64,000 bases of DNA, from the NCBI RefSeq assembly GCF_035818615.1, contig NZ_JAYKZY010000002.1, forward strand, positions 1,552,501 through 1,616,500, given 5' to 3'. The notes under the pieces were generated by a model. The model had not been told where the DNA came from. It did no database searches and saw only the letters and a list, made by a program, of their open reading frames with translations. A program made the translations under genes and the position numbers. Positions within the stretch are counted from its first letter, which is position 1. Every line of letters begins with the position of its first letter. Source of the DNA: Sphingobium sp. CR2-8. Lineage in GTDB: Bacteria > Pseudomonadota > Alphaproteobacteria > Sphingomonadales > Sphingomonadaceae. This document shows positions 56,813 to 64,000 of this stretch, one piece after another.

Positions 56813-57576
56813 CTATCCGGCGATGCCCTCCGCCAGATAATGCCTGACGGCGGCAACCTGTTCCAAAGAGAATGCGGCAAGTGTCGGTCGCGGGGCGCCG
56901 ACCAGTATGCCGGCTCCCCCAAATCCGCCGCAGCGGCGAAGCCCTCTTCATCGGTCACATCGTCGCCGATGAAGACCGGCACGCCCCCCGCCATCGATGC
57001 GTCCTGCATCAGCGCCAGCACCGCGCTGCCCTTGTCCGCGCCGCCGGGGCGCAGCTCGAACAGCATCTTGCCGCGTTGCAGGGCCAAGCCGTGATCCTGC
57101 GCCAGTTGCGCGGCCAGTGCCCCAGCTTCTTCACCCCATCGCGGCGCGTTCCTGAAATGCAGGCCGACGCTGATCGATTTGCGTTCCACCAGCAGGCCGG
57201 GCTTGTCTTTGGCGAAATCTTCGAAGGCCGCCTCGACCGCGTCGATCGCGGGCAGACGGGGTGGGGCCAGCACCGGCTCGCCGGGATGGGCGAGTTCCAG
57301 TCCATGAGTGCCCGACAACAGGAAACCGCCAAAGCCCAGGTCACGCAAGGTGGCGATCGATCGGCCGCTGACGATGGCCAGCCGTCCGCCCAGTCGATCG
57401 CGCAACTGCGCGAGCATGTCGAGCAGGGCGTCGTCGACCTCCACGGCATCGGGCGTTTCGGCGAGCGGCGCCAGCGTTCCATCGAAATCGAGGAACAGCG
57501 ATGCGCCATTCAACAAAGCGACGGGGGGTGGGGAAAGGGCGAAGGGGGGAGGGGGCAATGTCTGGCACGGACGCAA
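56813..57576 (-). pseudogene. otsB: Trehalose-6-phosphate phosphatase, frameshifted near its end in this sequence
   Basis: A HAD phosphatase converting trehalose-6-phosphate to trehalose. The nucleophile motif is FLDFDGTLAPLAE and the C-terminal motif is GDDVTDEEGFAA. Immediately after, the frame breaks at C5 (56916-56920). Adding one base restores GGAGILVGAPRPTLAAFS and a stop at 56813, giving 254 residues. The start is a TTG at 57576 with GAGGA upstream. It is first in the operon; the restored stop is 19 bp before the GH15 start. Confidence 0.88.
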
Positions 57577-57649
57577 AGTGGCGTCCTCGCCCGAAACCGC
57601 AACCCCCGATCTTCAAGCCTCTATCGATTTTTACCCGGCAGGCTTAGGA

Positions 57650-57802
57650 TCAGCATCGCCGTTCTTTGGTCCATGGTGCGGACCATTGGATGCCGTGCAG
57701 GACACGGAACGCCTGCATCACCCGGGCCAACAGCCTGTCTATGCCATGGTTGATGTCATCCCGACCATCTTGCCACAGCCGGTCGTCATATTCGTCACGC
57801 AT
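57650..57802 (-). CDS. Small hypothetical protein (50 aa) upstream of otsB
   Basis: A short frame starting at an ATG preceded by AAAGGA at good spacing. It begins MRDEYDDRLWQDGRDDINHG and continues with a predicted amphipathic helix (IDRLLARVMQAFRVLHGIQW) and a basic end. Composition and RBS look genuine. It is 73 bp upstream of the otsB start on the same strand and may be the operon's first gene. No function recognised. Confidence 0.5.
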   Translation of the reverse strand: MRDEYDDRLWQDGRDDINHGIDRLLARVMQAFRVLHGIQWSAPWTKERRC

Positions 57803-57933
57803 GATGCCGTCCTTTCGTTGGGAGCAGAGGGCGGGCCCAAATCGATGCCCGCGCCCTGTTTTTGCCCGATCGGCGCTGTGGCCGCCAACAAAAGGCTGGA
57901 CGCCATAGACAAGCTGACCTTATCTATCCGGTC

Positions 57934-58854
57934 ATGTCTATCTTGCCGCCCCTGTCCGCCATCCGCGTGTTCGAAGCCGCCGCGCGGCGGGAGAATTTTA
58001 CCGCGGCGGCGCAGGAACTGGGCATGACCCAGGCGGCGGTCAGTTATCAGGTGAAGCTGCTCGAAGAACGACTGGGCATCAGCCTGTTCCAGCGTATCGG
58101 GCGCAAGGTGGCGCTGACCGACAAGGGGCGGGAGATAGCCCCGATATTGACCCTTGCCTTCGATCAGATGCGGCAGGGCTTTGCCGCCCTGACGCAGGAT
58201 CATTCGGCGGTGCTGACGATCAGTTGCACCAACAGCTTCGCCCATCTCTGGCTCGCTCCCAAGATCGGCGCGTTCCAGATGCGGCATCCGCTACTGGCGG
58301 TGCGCATCCAGGCGGACGATGCCGTCGTGGATCTGGCCCGCGACGGCGTCGATCTCGCCATACGCGGCGGCAAGGGCGAATGGCCGGGGCTGGAGGCGAG
58401 CCTGCTGACGCATAACCGCCTCGTTCCGATGTGCAGCCCGGCCTGGCTGGACCGTCACGGCCCCATCGCCGACGCGCATGCGCTTCACAGCCTGCCGCGC
58501 CTGTCGCCCGACGACATGTGGTGGCATGAATGGTTCGCGGCAATGGCCGTGGACATCGATCCGGCGATCGGCCCGCCCGGCATCGCGCTCGACAGCCAGG
58601 TGATGGAAGGCCGGGCCGCCATCGCCGGGCAGGGGGTCGCGATCCTCAACCATTTCCTGTGGAAAAGCGAAGTCGAATCGGGCCTGCTGGTCGAGGCGAC
58701 GCCTTCCTATGTCCGCGAAATCGCCAGCTACTGGATCGTCTATCCCACCCACGCGCGCAACACGCCAAAGGTGAAGGCGTTTCGCGACTGGATCAGTGCC
58801 GAATTCGCTGCCGAGATCGCCGCCGACCCGGACGGCCGTTACCTGCCGCGCTGA
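57934..58854 (+). CDS. LysR-family transcriptional regulator (GcvA-like)
   Basis: A 306-residue regulator. The N-terminal helix-turn-helix is LPPLSAIRVFEAAARRENFT then AAQELGMTQAAVSYQVKLLEERLG, close to GcvA/AmpR-type members. The C-terminal substrate-binding domain follows. I chose the ATG at 57934, because the 24 residues before it are low quality. Neither neighbour is an obvious target. Confidence 0.88.
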   Translation: MSILPPLSAIRVFEAAARRENFTAAAQELGMTQAAVSYQVKLLEERLGISLFQRIGRKVALTDKGREIAPILTLAFDQMRQGFAALTQDHSAVLTISCTNSFAHLWLAPKIGAFQMRHPLLAVRIQADDAVVDLARDGVDLAIRGGKGEWPGLEASLLTHNRLVPMCSPAWLDRHGPIADAHALHSLPRLSPDDMWWHEWFAAMAVDIDPAIGPPGIALDSQVMEGRAAIAGQGVAILNHFLWKSEVESGLLVEATPSYVREIASYWIVYPTHARNTPKVKAFRDWISAEFAAEIAADPDGRYLPR

Positions 58855-58921
58855 CGCGCGATGCATCTGCCTTTGACCAAATCCGTTTCCGTTTCGTGCC
58901 CGTCCTGCTATCCGACCTGCG

Positions 58922-61210
58922 ATGACTGATTTTCGCGACCCGTTCGACGCCATCAAGGATCACCCTTTCGACGATGCGCTGTCGCAGCGCTATCTCGTCT
59001 ATGCGCTTTCGACCATCACGGCGCGATCGTTGCCGGACCTGCGCGATGGCCTGAAACCGGTCCATCGCCGCCTGCTCTGGGCCATGCGATTGCTGCGGAT
59101 GGAGCCGGGCGGCGCTAACCCCGACGTGCTGGTCGCCAATCCTGCGCGCAACACCACCAGCTACAAGAAATGCGCGCGGGTCGTGGGCGACGTCATCGGC
59201 AAATATCACCCCCATGGCGATTCTTCCGTCTATGACGCCATGGTGCGCCTGGCGCAGGACTTCTCGCTGCGCACGCCCTTGGTCGATGGACAAGGCAATT
59301 TCGGCAATATCGACGGCGATAACGCCGCTGCGATGCGCTACACCGAAGCGCGCCTGACCCAGGCCGCCGCCGACCTGATGGCGGGCCTGGACGAAGGTAC
59401 GGTCGATTTTCGCCCGACCTATAATGGTGAGGATGAGGAGCCGGAAGTGTTCCCCGGCCTCTTCCCCAATCTGCTCGCCAATGGCGCGACCGGTATCGCG
59501 GTGGGCATGGCGACCAGCATCCCGCCGCATAACGTCTCTGAGCTGATCGACGCGGCCGGTTTGCTGATCGAAGATCCGGACACCGATCATGGGGCCCTGA
59601 TGCAGGTGGTGCAGGGGCCGGACTTCCCGACCGGCGGCGTCCTGGTGGACACGCCGTCGATCATCTCCGAAGCCTATGCCACGGGGCGCGGCGCCTTCCG
59701 CACCCGCGCGCGCTGGCACAAGGAAGAGGGCGGGCGTGGCACCTGGATCGCCGTCGTCACCCAGATCCCCTATCAGGTGCAGAAGTCCAAGCTGATCGAA
59801 CAGATCGCGGCGCTCATCAATGACCGCAAGCTGCCGATCCTGGCGGATGTCCGGGACGAGAGCGACACCGAAATCCGCATCGTCATCGAACCGCGCGCCC
59901 GCACCGTCGATCCGCAGATGCTGATGGACAGCCTGTTCCGGCTGACCGACCTGGAAAACCGTTTTCCGCTGAATCTCAACGTCCTCGACGCCAGCCGCAC
60001 CCCCCGTGTGCTGGGCCTGCGTCCGCTGCTGATCGAATGGCTCAAGCACCAGATCGACGTACTGGTCCGCCGCGCCCAGCATCGGCTGGACAAGATCGCC
60101 GCGCGGCTCGAACTGCTCGACGGCTATATCATCGCCTATCTCAATCTCGACCGGGTGATCGAAATCATCCGTACGGAAGATGAGCCGAAGCCGCTCATGA
60201 TGGCGGAATTCGGGCTCAACGACCGCCAGGTTGAGGCGATCCTCAACATGCGGCTGCGTTCGCTCCGCAAGCTTGAAGAGATGGAACTGCGCGGCGAGCA
60301 TGCCGAACTCGTCAAGGAAAAGGACGAACTGGAGAAGCTGGTCGAAAGCCCGGCACGCCAACGCACGCGCCTGAAGAAGGATCTGGCCGCCCTGCGCAAG
60401 CGCTATGGGCCGGAAACGGATCTCGGCCGCCGTCGTACGTTAGTGGAGGAAGCCGCACCGGCGCGTGAGATTCCGTTGGAAGCCATGATCGAGCGCGAGC
60501 CGATCACCGTCATCCTGTCCGAACGCGGCTGGATCAGGGCCATGAGCGGCCATCGCGATCTGGCCGCCGCCGACACGCTCAAGTTCAAGGAAGGCGACGC
60601 TCCACATTATGCCTTCCACGCCTACACGACGGACAAGCTGTTGATGGCGACCTCGACCGGCCGCATCTATACGCTGGCGTCGGATAAGCTGCCGGGCGGG
60701 CGTGGTTTCGGCGATCCTGTGCGGTCGCTGGTCGACATGGATAATGAGGGCGCGATCGTTGCCTTCATGCCCGCGCGGATCGGATCGGAGCTGCTGCTGG
60801 CCTCATCCGACGGACGGGGTTTCCTCGCGGCGACGGCAGACCTGATGGCCGAAACACGCAAGGGCAAGCAGGTGGTTAACGTGCGGGCCGGCGCGAAGCT
60901 GAGCGTCATCCGCCCGATCCCGGCCGAAGCAGACAGCATCGCCGTGATCGGGGAAAACCGCAAACTGTTGGTATTCGCCCTTACGGAAATGCCGAAGATG
61001 ACGCGCGGGCAGGGGGTGCAGATGCAGCGCTATCGCGATGGCGGCCTGTCCGATGCGATCGCCTTCCGCCTGTCCGATGGCCTTAGTTGGACCATGGGCG
61101 GCGAGTTGGGACGCACCCGCACCGAAAGCGACATGATGCCATGGAAAGTCGCGCGCGGCGCGGCCGGACGGATGCCGCCGACCGGCTTTCCACGCGACAA
61201 TCGCTTCTGA
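58922..61210 (+). CDS. parC: DNA topoisomerase IV subunit A
   Basis: A 762-residue type IIA topoisomerase subunit that decatenates chromosomes with ParE. The DNA-cleaving tyrosine is Y140 in [10 protein letters not shown]. The quinolone-resistance region reads [13 protein letters not shown], with Ser101 and Asp105 at the usual positions, so no obvious resistance substitution. [14 protein letters not shown] is the N-terminal signature. The C-terminal beta-pinwheel is short, as expected for ParC over GyrA. Confidence 0.95.
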   Translation: MTDFRDPFDAIKDHPFDDALSQRYLVYALSTITARSLPDLRDGLKPVHRRLLWAMRLLRMEPGGANPDVLVANPARNTTSYKKCARVVGDVIGKYHPHGDSSVYDAMVRLAQDFSLRTPLVDGQGNFGNIDGDNAAAMRYTEARLTQAAADLMAGLDEGTVDFRPTYNGEDEEPEVFPGLFPNLLANGATGIAVGMATSIPPHNVSELIDAAGLLIEDPDTDHGALMQVVQGPDFPTGGVLVDTPSIISEAYATGRGAFRTRARWHKEEGGRGTWIAVVTQIPYQVQKSKLIEQIAALINDRKLPILADVRDESDTEIRIVIEPRARTVDPQMLMDSLFRLTDLENRFPLNLNVLDASRTPRVLGLRPLLIEWLKHQIDVLVRRAQHRLDKIAARLELLDGYIIAYLNLDRVIEIIRTEDEPKPLMMAEFGLNDRQVEAILNMRLRSLRKLEEMELRGEHAELVKEKDELEKLVESPARQRTRLKKDLAALRKRYGPETDLGRRRTLVEEAAPAREIPLEAMIEREPITVILSERGWIRAMSGHRDLAAADTLKFKEGDAPHYAFHAYTTDKLLMATSTGRIYTLASDKLPGGRGFGDPVRSLVDMDNEGAIVAFMPARIGSELLLASSDGRGFLAATADLMAETRKGKQVVNVRAGAKLSVIRPIPAEADSIAVIGENRKLLVFALTEMPKMTRGQGVQMQRYRDGGLSDAIAFRLSDGLSWTMGGELGRTRTESDMMPWKVARGAAGRMPPTGFPRDNRF

Positions 61211-61297
61211 TTGCAGGCATTTCGCCTTTGATCTAAAAATCCCGCGGCGGCGATTAACGTTTCCGGAAAATTTACTCCTTCTGGTTACAGCGGGTGT

Positions 61298-63052
61298 ATG
61301 GAACCAACATCGGTGCGCAATTTGCCGGTCTTACTGGACTGCGACACCCCCTCGACCGGGGGCGATGGCGCGCATAGTCACCCAGCCATTAGCTTGGCCG
61401 ACTGGCTGGCCGCGCTTCCGCAACTTGCGGCGATATTATCCTATGAAAATAACGATATAAATCTCGTTCTTGGCAACGCGAATTATATATCGACCTTCCA
61501 GATGCCGGCGGAACGCGACAAATCCTCGTCCAAGGTCATGATCGAATGGCGCGATCGCGTCCTGGATCTTATCCAGTCCGGTCGCGATTCGGATAGTTTC
61601 GAACTACGGCGTGAAGGCAAATTGGGGCCGGAATATTTCATGTGCACCCTCGGCCGCCTGCCTGCGGAGGAGGGGCGCGGGGCCTATTATCTGATCACTG
61701 CAACGGACCGCACCGGCGATCGGACGATCGAGAAGAATCTGCGGCGCGAACTGCTGTCGGACGGGCTGACCGCGCTCCCCAATCGCACCGGTTTTGGTGA
61801 GGAGATTGACGATCGTCTGGCCAATTCGATCTGGGCGGACAATGCCCAGTTCGGCATCATCGCGATCGACCTTAGCCGTTTCAGCCGCGTCAATGAATCG
61901 CTCGGACCGATGGCGGGCGACGAATTGCTGATCACCGTAGCCAAACGGCTGAAATCCAGCTTGCGACAGGGTGACGTTCTCGCCCGCATCGGCGGCAATG
62001 ACTTCGCAATATTTGCGCGCCTTAACAATGGTTTGTCAGACGCTCTTCATATCGTCCAACGGATCAAAGAATTGCTCAGTTCGCCGATCCGGTTGAGCGA
62101 TCTGCAGATCCGCGTCGATTGCGCGATCGGCTGCGCGCTGTCGTTGAACCTGGACGACGATCCCGACGACATCGTTCGCAAGGCGCAGGCGGCGGTCAAG
62201 ATCGCCAAGCGCAGCGGCAAGGTCGAAATCTATCGCAACGGCGTTCTCAAGGAAGCGCAGCGGCGATTTTCGATCGAGAGCCGGTTACGCGACGCCCTCG
62301 CCCAGGGGGGCCTGACGCTGGCCTTCCAGCCGCTCATTCACCTCCAGACCGGCGAGATCACCGGGTTCGAGGCGCTTGCCCGCTGGAATGATGAGGAACT
62401 CGGCCATGTGCCGCCGGTCGAGTTCATCGCGGTAGCGGAGGAAAGCGGCCTCATCACCCCGCTCGGTCGTTGGGCCGCCTATGAAGCGGCGCAGGCACTG
62501 TCGCGCTGGGACGCGAAGTTCGGCCAACCATTGCCTGTGGGTGTCAACGTCAACCTCTCGCCCATTCAGATGGCGCGCGACGACGTGGCCTCGATGTTCG
62601 AGGAGGCACTGCGCTATTCCGGGATAGCGGGCAACCGCCTCACCGCAGAACTTACCGAAAGCGCGATCGTGGCGGATCCTGACAAGGCGAGAAAGCTGCT
62701 CGTCGCGCTCAAGGAATTGCGGATGCCGATCGCCATGGACGATTTCGGCACTGGCTTTTCCAACCTCGCCAGCCTGCACAGCCTGCCGATCGACATATTG
62801 AAGATCGACCGCAGCTTCGTGTCTTCGATGCTGGAGGATCATGACAAGGCGGTCATCGTCCGCACCATCCTGTCACTCGCCGAATCGCTGAACCTCAAGG
62901 TCACGGCCGAAGGGATAGAGACGCAGGCGCTGGCCCATGCCCTGCAGCAGATGGGCTGCTGGCAGGGGCAGGGCTATTATTTCGCCAAGCCCATGGGCGA
63001 AGCCGACGCCTTCGACTATTGGCGCGCGCGCTGGAATTTCGAAACGATCTGA
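61298..63052 (+). CDS. PAS-GGDEF-EAL protein, probable cyclic-di-GMP phosphodiesterase
   Basis: A 584-residue soluble protein. A PAS-like region (about 35-140) is followed by a GGDEF domain (about 150-310) and an EAL domain (about 325-580). The cyclase motif is GGNDF (232-236), with Asn in place of the catalytic acid, so synthesis of c-di-GMP is unlikely. The EAL motif (358-360, GFEALARW), AELTES, MDDFGTGFSNL and KIDRSF are intact, so hydrolysis is likely. Its last 37 bases overlap the convergent cca gene. Confidence 0.88.
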   Translation: MEPTSVRNLPVLLDCDTPSTGGDGAHSHPAISLADWLAALPQLAAILSYENNDINLVLGNANYISTFQMPAERDKSSSKVMIEWRDRVLDLIQSGRDSDSFELRREGKLGPEYFMCTLGRLPAEEGRGAYYLITATDRTGDRTIEKNLRRELLSDGLTALPNRTGFGEEIDDRLANSIWADNAQFGIIAIDLSRFSRVNESLGPMAGDELLITVAKRLKSSLRQGDVLARIGGNDFAIFARLNNGLSDALHIVQRIKELLSSPIRLSDLQIRVDCAIGCALSLNLDDDPDDIVRKAQAAVKIAKRSGKVEIYRNGVLKEAQRRFSIESRLRDALAQGGLTLAFQPLIHLQTGEITGFEALARWNDEELGHVPPVEFIAVAEESGLITPLGRWAAYEAAQALSRWDAKFGQPLPVGVNVNLSPIQMARDDVASMFEEALRYSGIAGNRLTAELTESAIVADPDKARKLLVALKELRMPIAMDDFGTGFSNLASLHSLPIDILKIDRSFVSSMLEDHDKAVIVRTILSLAESLNLKVTAEGIETQALAHALQQMGCWQGQGYYFAKPMGEADAFDYWRARWNFETI

Positions 63053-64000
63053 TCGGCGATCGCCGCGACACGATCGGCGTCCGGAAAATCCTCTGCCACC
63101 CAATGGCGTTGCACCTCGTGCAAGGCCTTGGCGACATCCGGGCCGGGGGCAAGGCCACGCGCGATCAGCGCACCGCCACTGATCGGCAATATCGGCAAGG
63201 TCCAGTTTTCCAGGCGTGACAGAACCGACACAGGTTGCTCGCTATCCAGCAACAGCCGGTCGATCGCCCCTTCCAATCCTACCCGATAGGCCAATGTGCG
63301 CGGTTTCTCCGCCGCGTTGGGTTCCAAGGCGGCGACCAGCCGTTTGCGCGCCTTGTTCGACAGTTTCAACCGAGCGCCCACGCTATCGGCCATTGCCGGA
63401 TCGGCGGGCAGCAGCGCCGCCAGCCGCCGCAGCGCCGACCCTGCGATTCCGGCCTCTGCCTCCCGCGCGATCAAACGGTCGACTCGCGCCACGCCCGCCG
63501 CATCCACCTCGGGAAGCACCGGACGCAATATGCCACCGTCGACCATCAGGCGCAGCGCATGAACCGGTGCGGCCACGCCCAGCAATTTCAACAGTTCATC
63601 GGCGATCCGCTCCCGCGACAGCGCCATCAGGTTGTTGGCGGCGGCAACGCAGGCCTTATAGGCGCAACTGTCCAGTTCGTTGTCGCCATAGCGCGCCAGG
63701 AACCGAAAATAGCGCAATATCCGTAAGTGATCCTCGGCTATCCTGGCCGATGCGTCACCGATGAACCGCAACCGCCGCGCGTCCAGATCAGCGAGGCCTC
63801 CGAAATAGTCGCTGATCGCGCCCGTCAGCGGATCGGCATAAAGCGCATTGATCGTGAAGTCGCGCCTGGCGGCGTCTTCCCGCCAGTCATCGGTATAGGC
63901 GATGGTGGCGCGACGCCCATCAGTGCTCACGTCGCGGCGCAGCGTGGTGATCTCCACCGGCCCGTCGGGCAGTACGGCCGTGATCGTCCCATGCGCGATC
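63016..64000 (-). CDS. cca: CCA tRNA nucleotidyltransferase / poly(A) polymerase family, C-terminal part (cut by window edge)
   Basis: The frame is open to the right edge, giving about 327 residues of a longer protein. AHGTITAVLPDGPVEITTLR and RREDAA-type RRDFTINALYADPLTG belong to the nucleotidyltransferase domain, and RIAEDHLRILRYFRFLARYG to the RNA-binding neck. The N-terminal part with the GxS and DxD metal motifs lies outside the window. In alphaproteobacteria this class usually acts as the CCA-adding enzyme. Confidence 0.9.
   Translation of the reverse strand, partial: IAHGTITAVLPDGPVEITTLRRDVSTDGRRATIAYTDDWREDAARRDFTINALYADPLTGAISDYFGGLADLDARRLRFIGDASARIAEDHLRILRYFRFLARYGDNELDSCAYKACVAAANNLMALSRERIADELLKLLGVAAPVHALRLMVDGGILRPVLPEVDAAGVARVDRLIAREAEAGIAGSALRRLAALLPADPAMADSVGARLKLSNKARKRLVAALEPNAAEKPRTLAYRVGLEGAIDRLLLDSEQPVSVLSRLENWTLPILPISGGALIARGLAPGPDVAKALHEVQRHWVAEDFPDADRVAAIADQIVSKFQRARQ

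Overview
This 64 kb window looks like ordinary chromosome from a sphingomonad alphaproteobacterium (Sphingobium, Sphingomonas or a close relative). The evidence is high GC, the nfu-tsaB-rimI-mucR-fur-plsC-miaB-phoH-ybeY-corC series, a ChpT phosphotransferase, an Oar-like TonB-dependent receptor, a FecI/FecR pair, and palindromic repeats typical of this order. The genus is inferred from gene content and protein style, not from a search. I see no transposase, integrase, phage gene, CRISPR array or rRNA gene.

Layout. 1-8.2 kb: a minus-strand housekeeping run for Fe-S assembly, tRNA modification, MucR and Fur regulators, acyltransferase, PhoH, YbeY and CorC. It ends in a DUF2142 membrane protein cut by the window edge. 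8.3-13.8 kb: a PPOX-fold protein, a RhlE-type helicase and a periplasmic M16 peptidase. 13.9-20.4 kb: a TetR gene divergent from a complete tripartite RND efflux operon, with a perfect 18-bp palindrome between them. 20.5-23.9 kb: ogt, tRNA-Arg, nth, dapB and a sirtuin. 23.9-29.6 kb: five tightly packed plus-strand genes (zinc-ribbon methyltransferase, flippase-like protein, GT4 glycosyltransferase, FkbM methyltransferase, GT-C-like membrane protein) forming an uncharacterised glycan operon. 29.6-31.2 kb: FecR and ECF sigma. 31.4-36.8 kb: tRNA-Leu, tig, a GT2 glycosyltransferase, clpP and clpX. 37-40.5 kb: TonB-dependent receptor. 40.6-44.8 kb: mtgA, an MFS transporter with a divergent TetR-GNAT pair, and rpoH. 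44.8-49.4 kb: rluD, an M67 peptidase, chpT, a nitronate monooxygenase remnant and glnBA with a candidate sigma-54 promoter. 49.4-57.8 kb: map, a CinA-type domain protein, TauE, purC and a trehalose operon (otsB, GH15, otsA). 57.9-64 kb: LysR, parC, a GGDEF/EAL protein and cca, cut by the right edge.

The strongest anomaly is a set of six single-base frameshifts in four otherwise well-conserved genes (rluD, chpT twice, GH15 twice, otsB). Each is repaired by adding one base to a G/C homopolymer of 4-5 bases. They fall in two clusters (45.6-46.6 kb and 56.3-56.9 kb). Systematic homopolymer under-calling explains them better than gene decay, so these four genes are probably intact in the organism.

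No obviously new defence or mobile system was found. The least explained pieces are the five-gene glycan operon, a 13-bp hairpin covering the ribosome binding site of ogt, the internally deleted nitronate monooxygenase, a His-rich Lys/Ala tail on trigger factor, and several conserved-looking small proteins. All positions, frames and motifs were read by eye. Family assignments rest on recognised motifs, not on database searches.
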